From positions 148,986 through 212,985 of the forward strand of contig CACODT010000001.1 of NCBI GenBank assembly GCA_902626065.1: a stretch of 64,000 nucleotides of DNA, given 5' to 3'. Positions 26,218 through 36,557 of the stretch are shown here, piece by piece (the first letter of the stretch is position 1; every line of letters starts with the position of its first letter). The translations under genes and the position numbers were made by a program. This DNA is from an uncultured Candidatus Actinomarina sp. GTDB lineage: Bacteria > Actinomycetota > Acidimicrobiia > Actinomarinales > Actinomarinaceae. The notes under the pieces are model-generated. The model was not told where the DNA came from and did not search any database. It worked only from the letters and a program-made list of their open reading frames with translations.

Positions 26218-28392
26218 CTATTCTTCTTCATCATCTGTAAATTCTGGATATAAAACTCTTTGATGATAGAGACCTTCTAAGCTTGCTTGAAGTGACTGTT
26301 TAATTTGCTCAAGATCTTGGAAAGTTATAGGAGCATTTAGTAATTGACCATCATTTATCTTTTCTTCAAAAATTTCATTTACTAAATTAGAAATTTTTTC
26401 TTCATCAGCATCTTCATACTGAAATCTTGCTCTGCATGCTGCTTCAAGAGCGTCTGCAAACATTAAAATAACCGTTTCTTTTGTGCTTGGCTTTTCTCCC
26501 AAATGTCTAAAATCGTCTTTTGTGACTTCTGGGTTTGTGAGTTTTTCTTTCTCATAAAAATATCTCATAACTGAATCGCCATGATGTTCGATTATCCCTC
26601 TATAAACTGCTTCTGGGATCTTAAATTTTCTAGCTAATTTCACACCATCTGTTACGTGTGATCTAATAATTTTAACTGATTCATCTGATGATAAATTATC
26701 ATGTGGATTACTTGATCCAAATTGATTTTCGACAAACATTGAAGGATTTTCAGTTTTTCCTAAATCATGAAAATATGCCATAGCTCTGACTAATTGTGAA
26801 TTAGCACCTATTAGATTTGCCGCTCTATCTCCAAGTGTTCCTACTACTAGCGAATGATTGAATGTCCCTAAAGCTTTTTCTTCTAAATATCTAAGTCCTG
26901 GATGGTTTCTATCTGCAATTTCTGACAATCTAAAATTTGTAGTTAATCTAAATGCCAATTCAATATAGTTAATTAGTGAAAAGGCGGCTAAATTACCAAC
27001 CAAACCTCCAATTAAAGAAGAGACTAAGATTTCTACAAAACTGAAATTTTCTCTCAAGAAAAAGAATATCCCAAAAGCAACAACTGGTTGAGACAAGGTT
27101 ATGTAAATTATTCTCTCTCTCAAGGTAATTCTGTCTATGTCCTCTGACAAAAATATTGATGGTACAACTGTTAATACAGCACCCATTGCAACTAAACCTA
27201 TGTTTCCACCGCCAGCAAGAGCTAACAATGAGCTTGAAAGTGACAAAATTAGCGTAGCCCTTAAGTTTAATAAAACTGCCGAAACTACCCCAACAAAAGA
27301 AATTGGAACAGCATATTTCAAATAATTTAAATCCAAGCTTTGAGAAAAATACGAAATACCTCTTAAAAATATTGATGAAACAAGAATTAAAGTTAACAAT
27401 AATAAAAATTCATTATCATTGTTCCACATAGAATCTTTAAATCTCCATAGTAAAAAATATATTAAAACAAAAACAGAGAAAATTATAGGTATTGCCGCTG
27501 TTTGTATACTCCTAGATTCACCTGATAAATATCCAAAATTATCTAGTGCATTATATTGAACAGGATTAATTTTTTCACCCTGACTTACAACTATATCCTC
27601 TTCAAAATATTTGATAACTACAGGTTCAATTGAATCAGCAACTTTCTCTTTTTGTTCGTCCCATAGATCTTGTTCAAGTTTTTGATTGACTGTTAAATTT
27701 TCCGCTATTAATTCTGCAACGGAAGATCTCAATCTACTTTCTGGTATAAGTGCGAACAACTCACTTGATAAATCTAAATATGGAGGATTTGATACAAGAT
27801 TCTGTCTTGTTTGATTTAAATTATCATTGTTGATGCCAACTTGTAGAATATCACTTGCTAAGCTTTTTGCCTCAAGCTCTAACTGAGAAAGATATCCTGT
27901 TTTATTAATTAAATCATAATTTGATATTTCAACGAGAACTTCAATATTTGCTGTAGAAATTGTTGAAAACAAAAGTGAACTTGCAATTCTTTCAATCTGT
28001 TGGATTTTGTTCAGCTCAACAATCTCAACTACGGGTTCCGTACTTTCACCAACTGTATCCTGATCGCTTGATACTAATACTTCATCTGTTCTTGCCTCAA
28101 TGACTGTTAGAAACATACTTGTTATACCATTTAAAACAGTTTGATTAAGGTCTGAATTTATTGAATATATTGGATTGACTGAATCGACAGCTTGAGCAAT
28201 ATTTTCATTGGTTTGTTCTTCATCGACAATCTCTATATATTTTGGAGCTACAAACGTTAGTGGCGATTCCTCTCCAATGCTTATTTTTATTACTTGATTT
28301 TCAGGAAATATTGAGAATGAAATAAACCACACTAAACCACCAAAAATTGCAATGTATAAAAGTTTTACACCAAAAGAAAAGTAATTTCTCAT
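26218..28392 (-). CDS. 7TM-HD phosphohydrolase (PgpH/YqfF family)
   Basis: This membrane HD-domain protein resembles PgpH, which hydrolyses c-di-AMP. It has 724 residues: an N-terminal helix (about 12-30), an extracytoplasmic domain to about 275, seven hydrophobic helices (about 285-470), then a cytosolic HD domain. The HD site shows HSLVVGTLGD near 506, AYFHDLGK near 531, and further histidines in RSHVTDG and IIEHHGDS. It overlaps phoH and precedes ybeY, the usual setting (yqfF-phoH-ybeY). No nucleotide cyclase for c-di-AMP is in the window, so the substrate is inferred from family. Confidence 0.9.
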   Translation of the reverse strand: MRNYFSFGVKLLYIAIFGGLVWFISFSIFPENQVIKISIGEESPLTFVAPKYIEIVDEEQTNENIAQAVDSVNPIYSINSDLNQTVLNGITSMFLTVIEARTDEVLVSSDQDTVGESTEPVVEIVELNKIQQIERIASSLLFSTISTANIEVLVEISNYDLINKTGYLSQLELEAKSLASDILQVGINNDNLNQTRQNLVSNPPYLDLSSELFALIPESRLRSSVAELIAENLTVNQKLEQDLWDEQKEKVADSIEPVVIKYFEEDIVVSQGEKINPVQYNALDNFGYLSGESRSIQTAAIPIIFSVFVLIYFLLWRFKDSMWNNDNEFLLLLTLILVSSIFLRGISYFSQSLDLNYLKYAVPISFVGVVSAVLLNLRATLILSLSSSLLALAGGGNIGLVAMGAVLTVVPSIFLSEDIDRITLRERIIYITLSQPVVAFGIFFFLRENFSFVEILVSSLIGGLVGNLAAFSLINYIELAFRLTTNFRLSEIADRNHPGLRYLEEKALGTFNHSLVVGTLGDRAANLIGANSQLVRAMAYFHDLGKTENPSMFVENQFGSSNPHDNLSSDESVKIIRSHVTDGVKLARKFKIPEAVYRGIIEHHGDSVMRYFYEKEKLTNPEVTKDDFRHLGEKPSTKETVILMFADALEAACRARFQYEDADEEKISNLVNEIFEEKINDGQLLNAPITFQDLEQIKQSLQASLEGLYHQRVLYPEFTDDEEE

Positions 28393-29324
28393 TATTTCTT
28401 TGGAAATACCTCTAATATTTTTGAGACAATAGGATTTCTTACAATATCAGCGTTATCAAATTCCATAACGGATATTTCCTCAATATTAGAAAGTGCTTTC
28501 CTTGTTCTTTTCAGACCTGAGTTGTCAGTGTTATAAAGATCTATTTGAGATTCATCACCCGTAATAATTACTTTAGAATTTTCCCCGAGTCTTGTTAAAA
28601 ACATTTTTATTTGACCTGAGGTAGCATTTTGAGCTTCATCAAGGATAATACATGCATTGTTCAAAGTTCTACCTCTCATGTAAGCAAGTGGAACGATTTC
28701 TATATTTCTTTTTTCGATCAAGTACTCTAAGTTCTCGTTACCAAAAAAGTATTCTAAGGAATCAAATAATGGCACTAAATATGGATCGATTTTTTGAGAT
28801 AAATCGCCAGGTAGAAAACCCAATTTTTCACCTGCTTCAACTGCGGGTCTTGTAAGAACAATTTTCTTTATCTGGTCTTCTGAGTACATTTTTACAGCAC
28901 TTGCTACTGCTAAAAATGTTTTTCCTGTTCCAGCAGGTCCTACTCCAAATGTGACGGTTGAATTCATGATTGTTTCTATATATCTGTATTGGCTTATATT
29001 TTTGACTTTTATGGACTTATTGTTTGTGATGCTTATTGTGCTTAATTTTTTACCATTACCATTGAGTGTCCCATTCATATTCATCAGAAGTTCAATATCT
29101 GGTATGTCAATAGTTTGATTATTTTGATTTAGCGCGACCATTTCATCGATTAGGCTAACTAGTTTTTCTATCCTATCCTTGTTTCCGTCTATGTAGAGAA
29201 TATTTCCTCTTGCGTTGATTTTTAATGCTGGAAATATTTTTTTAATGTATTTTAAATTATTGTCATTAATTCCAAATAGATTAATTAATTCGATATTATT
29301 TGGTATGACTTTTTCAACAACCAT
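28392..29324 (-). CDS. phoH: PhoH-family ATPase
   Basis: This cytosolic P-loop ATPase is linked to RNA processing together with YbeY. It has 310 residues. An N-terminal KH-like segment (about 1-80) is followed by the PhoH domain: Walker A FGVGPAGTGKTFLA near 127-140, LTRPAVEAGEKLGFLPGDL near 161, PLAYMRGRTLNNACIILDEAQNAT near 214 (Walker B), and FLTRLGENSKVIITGD near 245. It shares single-base overlaps with the HIT gene upstream and the 7TM-HD gene downstream, so the chain is tightly coupled. Confidence 0.95.
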   Translation of the reverse strand: MVVEKVIPNNIELINLFGINDNNLKYIKKIFPALKINARGNILYIDGNKDRIEKLVSLIDEMVALNQNNQTIDIPDIELLMNMNGTLNGNGKKLSTISITNNKSIKVKNISQYRYIETIMNSTVTFGVGPAGTGKTFLAVASAVKMYSEDQIKKIVLTRPAVEAGEKLGFLPGDLSQKIDPYLVPLFDSLEYFFGNENLEYLIEKRNIEIVPLAYMRGRTLNNACIILDEAQNATSGQIKMFLTRLGENSKVIITGDESQIDLYNTDNSGLKRTRKALSNIEEISVMEFDNADIVRNPIVSKILEVFPKK

Positions 29325-29665
29325 CAGAATGCCTTCAATTTTTCTCCTCCAATTAAATGGAGGTGTATATGGTAAACAGTTTGGCCACCGTCATCATTAG
29401 TATTAAAAATCAATCTATAGCCACTTTCATCTATTTGATATTCTTTTGCTAAATCTTTGGCTACTTGTATCATTTTTCCAACCAACAATGTATCTTCATC
29501 AGATAGGTTATTTATTGTATTTATTCTTTTTTTAGGAATGATTAAAAGATGAACTCGAGCAACAGGATTTATGTCTTGAATTGAAAATATATCATCATCT
29601 TCGTAAATTATCTCTGACTCTATTTCTTTATCTAGAATCATCTCAAATATTGATTTTTCTTCCAT
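29324..29665 (-). CDS. HIT-family nucleotide hydrolase (Hint-like)
   Basis: It is a small histidine-triad protein of 113 residues, likely a purine nucleoside phosphoramidase. The triad HIHLHL lies near 100-105 in VYHIHLHLIGG. Other Hint features are FEMILDKEIESEIIYEDDD at the N-terminus, DINPVARVHLLIIPKK near 30-45, and GYRLIFNTNDDGGQ near 83. It lies between rsmE and phoH, as in other Actinobacteria. Confidence 0.95.
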   Translation of the reverse strand: MEEKSIFEMILDKEIESEIIYEDDDIFSIQDINPVARVHLLIIPKKRINTINNLSDEDTLLVGKMIQVAKDLAKEYQIDESGYRLIFNTNDDGGQTVYHIHLHLIGGEKLKAF

Positions 29666-29673
29666 ATTATATT

Positions 29674-30306
29674 TTACATCAATAAGGATACACCAAGTAT
29701 TGAGGCTGTCTCGGTTCTTAACGTAAAATCACCAATATTTGATAAGTATTTAAAACTATCTTTCTCATTATCAGACCACCCACCTTCAGGACCAATTGCA
29801 ATGTTTTTTATACTAATGTTTTCTATGATGTTTTCACCAGTTATGTCCAATCCGTGATTAAATTTTTCAAAATCCAAATTATTAGTGATAAATATATCCG
29901 GTTTAAATGCGTTTCCTGATTGCTCTACTGCTGAGATAGACCACTTGTTAAGCTTATCAAAATCAACTTTTATTTTTTGTGAATGATCTGTAGGGCCAAA
30001 ACTAATTGAATTCACAGACAGCTCTGTGAGTTTCTCAATTATGAAACGAAGTCGATCCTTATCTTGAATAAAAGAAACAAAAATATCAATTTCATTTTTT
30101 CTTTCAAATTCTTCACTAGATTTTAATGTAACAATATTGCCGTCTAGGTTTCCATAGTAAAGTTTTCCTTTCCCGTTTGATATTTTTATTTCATCCATAT
30201 CTTTCATCCTCAGAACATTTTTTAAATGATGTAATTTTTCATCAGAGAGTAGTAACTCATTGAATGTATCTAATTTATTGGAAACAAAAACTGTAGGAAT
30301 GTGCAT
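29674..30306 (-). CDS. rsmE: 16S rRNA m3U1498 methyltransferase
   Basis: This SPOUT methyltransferase methylates U1498 of 16S rRNA with SAM. It has 210 residues, about 30 fewer than usual. The N-terminal PUA-like part has HHLKNVLRMKDMDEIKISNGKG near 26-47. The knot part has KLTELSVNSISFGPTDHS near 93, SISAVEQSGNAFKPDI near 122, IAIGPEGGWSDNE near 169-181 and the closing LRTETASILGV, all RsmE signatures. It begins one base after the lepA stop. Confidence 0.92.
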   Translation of the reverse strand: MHIPTVFVSNKLDTFNELLLSDEKLHHLKNVLRMKDMDEIKISNGKGKLYYGNLDGNIVTLKSSEEFERKNEIDIFVSFIQDKDRLRFIIEKLTELSVNSISFGPTDHSQKIKVDFDKLNKWSISAVEQSGNAFKPDIFITNNLDFEKFNHGLDITGENIIENISIKNIAIGPEGGWSDNEKDSFKYLSNIGDFTLRTETASILGVSLLM

Positions 30307-30307
30307 G

Positions 30308-32086
30308 CTATTGTTTTAAAAATTCTTTAAAGGCTTCTTTGGGTACTTCTACCCTACCAATGCTTCTCATTTTTTTCTTACCTTCTTTTTGCTTTTCAAG
30401 AAGTTTTCTCTTTCTTGTAACATCACCTCCATAAAGTTTTGCCGTAACATCTTTACGAAGGGCTTTTACGGTTTCTCTAGATATAATTCTTGAACCTATC
30501 GCAGCTTGAATTGGTATATCAAATTGTTGACGTGGGATTAAATCAGCTAATTTTTTAACCCTATTTCTTCCAACATATTCTGAACTATCTTTTGAAAGAA
30601 TTGAACTAAATGAATCCACAACCATACCATTAACCAAAATATCTAATTTAACCAAATTTCCATCTTCAAATCCTAAAATTTTATAGTCAATCGATGCAAA
30701 GCCTTGTGAGATAGATTTAAGAGAATCATAAAATCCTGAAACCAGTTCAAGTAAAGGTAACTTATATTTAAGTTTCACCATTGTTGTGCTTAAGTATGTT
30801 AGATCTTCCTGTATGCCTCTTTTATCATTTAAGAGTGTCAGAATAGCTCCAAGATATTCTTTTGGAAATAATAAATCTACCTCGCAAATTCGCTCTTGTA
30901 ATTTCTTTATATCCGTATATTCATCAAGAATGGATGGGTTTCTTATTACCCTTTCTTCATCATTATTCCTTATAAGCTTAAACTCAACTGATGGTGGAGT
31001 CACAATCAATGATAGGTCGAACTCTCTTTCCAATCTTTCTATAACAATCTCTAAATGTAGTAGACCTAAAAATCCACATCTAAAACCAAATCCGAAAGCA
31101 GAAGATGTTTCTGGTTCAAAAACAAAGCTTGCATCGTTCAATACATATTTATCTAGGGATTCCCTAAGTTTTGTAAAATCATCAGAGTCTGAGGGAAATA
31201 TACTAGAAAAAACTGTAGGTTGAGATTCTTCATATTCTGACAATATAATTGGATTTTCATCTTCTCCTGTGACCAAAGTATCCCCAACTCGTATTTGTGA
31301 CAAATCTTTTGCCCCAGTTACAATGTACCCAACTTCACCAAAACTCAAGCTATCAGATTTTTGCAGGTTCAAATCAAAATATCCGATATCATTTGCATCG
31401 AATTTAAATCCAGAATTAACAAGCTTTAGATTCATATCTTTTTTAATCTCGCCTCCAAATACCCTTACTGAAGCTACAACTCCTTTGTACGAATCAAAAT
31501 ATGAATCGAAAATTAAAGCATTAACTTTATTAGATTTTTCACTTGGAGCAGTTATTAAGTTTGGAATTTCCGAAATTAGTTCTTGAACTCCCTCTCCAGT
31601 TTTTGCAGAAATATTAAATATTTCCTCATCTTTTGAGCCAATTAAATTGTGTATTTGTTGAGAAACATTTGATATATCGGCATCAACAGAATCTATTTTG
31701 TTTATGACAGGAATTATATCCAACCCTGCCTCAATGGCTGCATAGGAATGTGCAAAAGTCTGAGCTTGTACCCCTTTTGTTCCATCTACTAGTAATAATG
31801 CTCCGTCACAGGCAATTAAAGCTCTGGAAACTTCGTATGAAAAATCTACATGTCCTGGTGTATCAATCAAATTTATTACTAAATCATCAAAAATTAATCT
31901 AATCGGTTGGGATTTAATGGTGATACCTCTTTCTCTTTCAAGATCCATATTGTCAAGAATTTGATCATTATGATCTCCTGGAGTAATTAATCCAGATAAT
32001 TCGATAAGCCTGTCAGCTAAAGTAGATTTACCATGATCAACATGTGCAATAATTGAAATATTTCTTATATTTTTATTTGTTAACAT
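30308..32086 (-). CDS. lepA: Elongation factor 4
   Basis: This translational GTPase back-translocates or rescues stalled ribosomes. It has 592 residues, the normal length. G-domain: AHVDHGKSTLADRL (14-27), RERGITI near 50, DTPGHVDFS near 76-84, NKIDS near 129 and a SAKTG motif near 158. Its unique C-terminal domain includes EYVGRNRVKKLADLIPRQ near 500 and AKLYGGDVTRKRKLLEKQKEGKKKM-type content near 550. It is the first gene of the minus-strand run lepA-rsmE-HIT-phoH-HD-ybeY-uppS-glyS-dnaG, divergent from rpsT. Confidence 0.97.
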   Translation of the reverse strand: MLTNKNIRNISIIAHVDHGKSTLADRLIELSGLITPGDHNDQILDNMDLERERGITIKSQPIRLIFDDLVINLIDTPGHVDFSYEVSRALIACDGALLLVDGTKGVQAQTFAHSYAAIEAGLDIIPVINKIDSVDADISNVSQQIHNLIGSKDEEIFNISAKTGEGVQELISEIPNLITAPSEKSNKVNALIFDSYFDSYKGVVASVRVFGGEIKKDMNLKLVNSGFKFDANDIGYFDLNLQKSDSLSFGEVGYIVTGAKDLSQIRVGDTLVTGEDENPIILSEYEESQPTVFSSIFPSDSDDFTKLRESLDKYVLNDASFVFEPETSSAFGFGFRCGFLGLLHLEIVIERLEREFDLSLIVTPPSVEFKLIRNNDEERVIRNPSILDEYTDIKKLQERICEVDLLFPKEYLGAILTLLNDKRGIQEDLTYLSTTMVKLKYKLPLLELVSGFYDSLKSISQGFASIDYKILGFEDGNLVKLDILVNGMVVDSFSSILSKDSSEYVGRNRVKKLADLIPRQQFDIPIQAAIGSRIISRETVKALRKDVTAKLYGGDVTRKRKLLEKQKEGKKKMRSIGRVEVPKEAFKEFLKQ

Positions 32087-32106
32087 CTTTAATAAGTTAT
32101 TATCTT
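32077..32106 (+). promoter_or_regulatory. Candidate rpsT promoter overlapping lepA start
   Basis: TTGTTA (32077-32082) and TATCTT (32101-32106) are spaced 18 bases apart. An AAGAGG Shine-Dalgarno lies 6 bases before the rpsT ATG at 32126. The -35 would lie in the first codons of the divergent lepA gene (start 32086), as only 39 bases separate the genes. Confidence 0.4.
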
Positions 32107-32125
32107 ATATACCAAGAGGTTTTAG

Positions 32126-32362
32126 ATGGCAAATATTAAATCCCAAAAAAAAAGAATAAGACAAGATGAGAAGAAAAATCTCAGAAATAAGGATAAAAAA
32201 ACAGCACTTCGCTCATCCATAAAAGCTATATTAAATTCGGAAAATGATGTTGAAAAAGATCAAAAAGATTTAGTTATAAAAAATTTAGACGTAGCTTATT
32301 CAAATGGAATAATAACAAAGAACTACAGGGACAGAAATAAGTCCCGCATTTCAAAACTGTAA
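32126..32362 (+). CDS. rpsT: 30S ribosomal protein S20
   Basis: This primary-binding protein of the 30S subunit has 78 residues, slightly shorter than the usual 85-90. It has the basic IKSQKKRIRQDEKKNLRNKDKK opening, a helical middle with LRSSIKAIL, and the closing NYRDRNKSRISKL, equivalent to the family's KNtAaRkKSrLakk end. It is the only + strand gene here, encoded divergently from lepA and convergently with the holA-like gene, whose stop it overlaps by 12 nt. Confidence 0.93.
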   Translation: MANIKSQKKRIRQDEKKNLRNKDKKTALRSSIKAILNSENDVEKDQKDLVIKNLDVAYSNGIITKNYRDRNKSRISKL

Positions 32363-33028
32363 AAGATTCTTAATAGAGACAACAAATCGTTTTGCATTCT
32401 CTTGATTAAATGATGAGAGAGTATTTAATTTTTCAATTTTATAAATCATACCAAGAGAATTTTCTATATCTTTAACATTTAACTTGTCCCTTCTTTTTTG
32501 AGCAAGCTCATATTTATAATCTACTTTTTCAGAGAGTATTTCTGCTACTTTTTTTTCATCAAATTTATAAATTAATAACAATCTTTGAAGCTCTTTGTTG
32601 AAGTAAGATAAAAACTGTTTAAACACTGTCTCATCATTACAGTATTTGTCAATAGTTTCATTTTTTAATTTTTTTTGTATCGAAAAAATTATATTTACTA
32701 AGTCCCACGGATAAATCTCTGTACTTTTTTTGTTTTCTGGATAATATGTTTCAATTAATTCAGATACAGCTGAAAAAGTTTTCAAGTTATTTTTTTTAAC
32801 TTGAAAAATATACTTTTCATTGAAATCATAACTCATTTTTTTTAAATCACTATATGTAACAAAACTATCGGATACAAACTGAAAATTATCGCTTTGAAAT
32901 AAAGTAGCAGTATTGTTCGCAGAAAATTCTTCTAGTGATATTGACGTAACACTTTCATTAATATCTATTTCAGATTTTATTTGATTGATATCCGTAATTA
33001 AGTTTTGGGTAATAATTAATTTCGTCAC
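32351..33028 (-). CDS. holA: Short DNA polymerase III delta subunit-like protein (HolA)
   Basis: It is probably the clamp-loader delta subunit. It has only 225 residues against the usual 320-340. The C-terminal part is HolA-like: FNKELQRLLLIY near 143, VAEILSEKVDYKYELAQKRRDKLNVKDIENSLGMIYKIEKLNTL-type content near 160-203 (the VAxxL-x-hpY-x3KL-x2A segment), ending in KNLLQF. The N-terminal AAA-like domains are compressed or absent: I see no Walker motif, which delta lacks anyway. Position supports the call, since holA lies between leuS/comEC and rpsT in Actinobacteria. It begins one base after leuS ends. The assignment is inferred from weak similarity plus synteny. Confidence 0.6.
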   Translation of the reverse strand: MTKLIITQNLITDINQIKSEIDINESVTSISLEEFSANNTATLFQSDNFQFVSDSFVTYSDLKKMSYDFNEKYIFQVKKNNLKTFSAVSELIETYYPENKKSTEIYPWDLVNIIFSIQKKLKNETIDKYCNDETVFKQFLSYFNKELQRLLLIYKFDEKKVAEILSEKVDYKYELAQKRRDKLNVKDIENSLGMIYKIEKLNTLSSFNQENAKRFVVSIKNLLQF

Positions 33029-35467
33029 TTATTGAACTATGTTAATTAATTTATCTTTGATAAATACTATTTTTTTTGCATTAGAAAAATCAATATCGAA
33101 ATTAGCTTTGCAAATTTCTTTAACTTCATCTTCTTCAATTCCTGTTTTAACGTTTATTGCATGTTTCTTTTTTCCATTTATTTGAATCACGAGTTCATAA
33201 ACAGGATTCTCCAGTTTAGTTTCATCAAATGTTGGCCATTTCTCCTGACTTATATCACCATCAAAATAATCTTGGAAAATTTCTGAAGCAATATGTGGTG
33301 ACATTGGATATAAAAGGATTAACACGCTTCGTAAAATTGAATCTTTCAGGTCCCTTGGCATCGTATTATCGTCCTTAAGGTAGTCGCCTAAATCATTATT
33401 TAATTTCATAAGATCAGATACCGCGGTGTTAAATTCAAATTTCTCAAAATGTTGTGTAACAGATTTAATTGCTTGATTTATCTTTCTTTCAATATCTTCG
33501 TCCTTAGTACTAGCAGTTTCAGAAGAACCTTGTTGGTCAATAATTTTAAGCATATTATCCCAGAACTTGTTCAAGAATCTCTTAGTTCCTTCTATACCAC
33601 CATCATTCCACTCAACCCCGTCACTAGGAGGAGCCATAAAAAGAATGTACAGTCTTAAAGCGTCCGCCCCATGAGTTGCAAAATATGATTCTGGATCAAC
33701 TATATTCCCCTTTGATTTTGACATCTTTGCACCACCAAAGTTAATCATCCCTTGGGAGAAAAGATTATAAAATGGTTCATCAATTGTCATAAAACCAAGA
33801 TCTCTTAAAGCTCTTACAAAAAACCTTGAATAAAGAAGGTGCAGAATAGCATGTTCGACTCCACCAATATATTGATCTACCGGTAACCACTCATTGATAA
33901 ACTCAGATTGAAAAGGTTCTTTATCATTTTTTGGATCTAAAAATCTCATGTAATACCAAGATGAATCTACAAAAGTATCCATGGTGTCTGTTTCACGAAG
34001 AGCTTTCTTAGAACATTTTGGACAATCAGTTTCAACAAAATCTTTGCTCTTGGATAGCGGAGATCCATCTGTATTTATATAATCTTTAATTTCTGGAAGT
34101 AATACTGGTAGATTTTCATATTTTTCTGGTAACAATCCACAGTCTTCACAATTGATTAATGGAATTGGACAACCCCAATATCTCTGTCTACTGATTAACC
34201 AATCTCTCAAACGATATGTTGTTTTTTCATCTCCAATTTTATTTTTTACTAAAAATTCATTTATCTTTTTACTTGCTTCTTCGTGAGAGCTCAAGTCATT
34301 GAACTCTCCAGAATTAATAAGGACTCCATTACCTGTAAAAGCTTCATTATCTACATTTATTGTTTTTTGTTTATCTATAATTACCTGTCTAATTTCAATA
34401 TCGTATTTTTTTGCGAATTCATAATCCCTTTCGTCGTGAGCTGGAACCGCCATAATCGCACCTGTTCCATAATTTATGAGGACATAGTCAGCTATCCATA
34501 ATGGTACTTCCTCATTAGTGATTGGATTTGTTACTTTTAAGGTAGTATCTACTCCAGTTTTTTCTTTTGTAATAGACATTCTCTCAAATTCTGACTTATT
34601 AACAATTGAGTCTAAATAATTTTGTATCTCATCTTTAGTCTCTGATTGTTCCATAATGTCACTGATTAATTCATGCTCTGGAGATATTACAGCAAAAGTC
34701 ATTCCAAACAATGTATCAGGTCTTGTTGTAAAAACATCAAAAGTAAGATCTGTTCCAATTATGTTTAATTCAAACTGCGAGCCTTCAGATTTTCCGATCC
34801 AATTTCTTTGCATTGTTTTCACATTTTCTGGCCAATCACCAATCTCATCAAGACCCTGTAATAATTCCTCAGAATATTCAGATATTTTTAGGAACCATTG
34901 ATTTAAATTTTTTGGCTCAACAGCTGTGTCACATCTCTCACAAGAGCCCTCTATAACCTGTTCATTAGCTAGAACTGTTCTGCATGAGTTACACCAATTT
35001 ACTGGTGCATCCTCTTTGTAAGCCAAATTGTTTTCAAACATTTTTATAAATAGATATTGAGTCCATTTGTAATAATCAACAGAGTGAGCTGCAACTTCCC
35101 TATCCCAGTCATATAAAGAACCTAATCTAATAATTTGAGATTTCATATTTGCAATTCTTTCTTCGGTAAATTCTCTTGGGTGGATACCAGTTTTGATTGC
35201 TGCATTTTCGGCAGGAAGACCAAATGAATCCCAGCCCATAGGAGACAAAACATTAAAGCCATTCATTTGTTTATACCTAGTGATAACATCACCTATCGTA
35301 TAATTTCTTATATGTCCCATATGCAGATCGCCGGAGGGATATGGATACATACAAAGGTTATAAAATTTTGGTTTGTCAGATTTTAACTCACACTTAACAG
35401 TTTCACTGTTTTCCCAGTGATCTTGCCATTTCTTTTCTATTTTTTTATATTCAAATTGATTGTTCAT
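33029..35467 (-). CDS. leuS: Leucyl-tRNA synthetase
   Basis: It charges tRNA-Leu. It has 812 residues of the bacterial LeuRS type. The HIGH-type signature is [15 protein letters not shown] near 42-56; a zinc-ribbon-like [23 protein letters not shown]-type segment lies near 158-180. The editing domain spans about 220-410 with [14 protein letters not shown] near 247. KMSKS is [13 protein letters not shown] near 580. The anticodon-binding and C-terminal domains follow. It overlaps the glycosyltransferase gene upstream by 17 nt. A tRNA-Leu(TAG) is at 63346. Confidence 0.97.
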   Translation of the reverse strand: MNNQFEYKKIEKKWQDHWENSETVKCELKSDKPKFYNLCMYPYPSGDLHMGHIRNYTIGDVITRYKQMNGFNVLSPMGWDSFGLPAENAAIKTGIHPREFTEERIANMKSQIIRLGSLYDWDREVAAHSVDYYKWTQYLFIKMFENNLAYKEDAPVNWCNSCRTVLANEQVIEGSCERCDTAVEPKNLNQWFLKISEYSEELLQGLDEIGDWPENVKTMQRNWIGKSEGSQFELNIIGTDLTFDVFTTRPDTLFGMTFAVISPEHELISDIMEQSETKDEIQNYLDSIVNKSEFERMSITKEKTGVDTTLKVTNPITNEEVPLWIADYVLINYGTGAIMAVPAHDERDYEFAKKYDIEIRQVIIDKQKTINVDNEAFTGNGVLINSGEFNDLSSHEEASKKINEFLVKNKIGDEKTTYRLRDWLISRQRYWGCPIPLINCEDCGLLPEKYENLPVLLPEIKDYINTDGSPLSKSKDFVETDCPKCSKKALRETDTMDTFVDSSWYYMRFLDPKNDKEPFQSEFINEWLPVDQYIGGVEHAILHLLYSRFFVRALRDLGFMTIDEPFYNLFSQGMINFGGAKMSKSKGNIVDPESYFATHGADALRLYILFMAPPSDGVEWNDGGIEGTKRFLNKFWDNMLKIIDQQGSSETASTKDEDIERKINQAIKSVTQHFEKFEFNTAVSDLMKLNNDLGDYLKDDNTMPRDLKDSILRSVLILLYPMSPHIASEIFQDYFDGDISQEKWPTFDETKLENPVYELVIQINGKKKHAINVKTGIEEDEVKEICKANFDIDFSNAKKIVFIKDKLINIVQ

Positions 35468-36557
35468 ATACTTTTACTAATTCTGGAAATATGTTTTCCT
35501 TACTTGATTTTTCTAATTTCTTTTCAATATTAAACAATTTTTTTTGTATTAATTCAATATTGTTTTCTAAATCTTGAATAGATGAAACTATTGAATTTGA
35601 TAACCCATCAACATCATCAAACAAATAACCTGAGTTTTCATCTATGTAGTTTGTCATTGGAAGAATATTTCTTGTTACGCAAATCTTTGAAAAACTCATA
35701 GCTTCCAAAAGCACTAAGCCTAAACCTTCTGAAAAAGATGGAAATACAAAAATATCTATATTTTTGAAGAATTCTTCTCTATCTTCAATGTATCCAAGAA
35801 AATTTACTTTTTCAGTTTTGTCTTGATCTATCATGTTTCTTAATTTTTCTAGATACTCTTTAGTACCACTTCCACCAATCATCAGTTTAAAATCAAGAGA
35901 TTTGAGCTGTTCTGAATTGAGTGCATTAATTAAGTCTTCTATTCCTTTATTCACGTTTAGTCTCCCAAGGAATCCAAGTGTTACGATATCTTTTTTTTCA
36001 AAAGTTTCAGAATTTTTAATATCTATCCAATAAGGTATTACTAAAACATTCAATTCATGATTAAGGTTTTCAATCCAACTTTTTACTTCCTCAGAAATTG
36101 CGATTATTGAAGAAGCAGATTGCCAATGTTTAGAAAGCCTCTTCATAAAGTATTTTCTTAGGTTATTACTTAAACTACCTTTTTCTAGATATGTATCATA
36201 TTTTCCATGAACACTTACAATCCACTTGCTTTTTTTTGGTAAATATTTTTTTATTCTATAAACCATAAAATCGCTACGAGGTTGATGTGAATGGATAATA
36301 TCAAATTCTTCATTTCTGAATTTTGTATACATGTAAAAATATGAAAAGAAATTAAACATTCTTGGACCATTAAGTCTTGTTATGTTGACGCCATTTTTAA
36401 GTAATTCATTTTCGATTGAATATGATTCAACATTATCTTCACCAATAACAGTGACATGGACATCCATCCTGTCATTAAGCTGTGCATTAATTAAGTCCAA
36501 TAAATGCGATTCAGCACCTCCCCTGTTTAAAGAATTTATAACATGACAAATTTTCAT
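35451..36557 (-). CDS. Glycosyltransferase family 4
   Basis: This cytoplasmic GT-B enzyme has 368 residues. The acceptor half begins [20 protein letters not shown] (4-23), the common GT4 opening, with [10 protein letters not shown] near 89. The donor half has [17 protein letters not shown] near 199, [13 protein letters not shown] near 228 and [21 protein letters not shown] near 275, containing the E-x7-E donor motif. It is the last gene of the second glycan island and overlaps both leuS and the DUF1015-like gene. The sugar is unknown. Confidence 0.92.
   Translation of the reverse strand: MKICHVINSLNRGGAESHLLDLINAQLNDRMDVHVTVIGEDNVESYSIENELLKNGVNITRLNGPRMFNFFSYFYMYTKFRNEEFDIIHSHQPRSDFMVYRIKKYLPKKSKWIVSVHGKYDTYLEKGSLSNNLRKYFMKRLSKHWQSASSIIAISEEVKSWIENLNHELNVLVIPYWIDIKNSETFEKKDIVTLGFLGRLNVNKGIEDLINALNSEQLKSLDFKLMIGGSGTKEYLEKLRNMIDQDKTEKVNFLGYIEDREEFFKNIDIFVFPSFSEGLGLVLLEAMSFSKICVTRNILPMTNYIDENSGYLFDDVDGLSNSIVSSIQDLENNIELIQKKLFNIEKKLEKSSKENIFPELVKVYEQSI

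Noticed and set aside
32328-32345. GGGAC-x8-GTCCC hairpin near the 3' end of rpsT
   Set aside because: Entirely inside the S20 coding region, 17 bases before the stop and without a T-run; may be chance, so not called a terminator.
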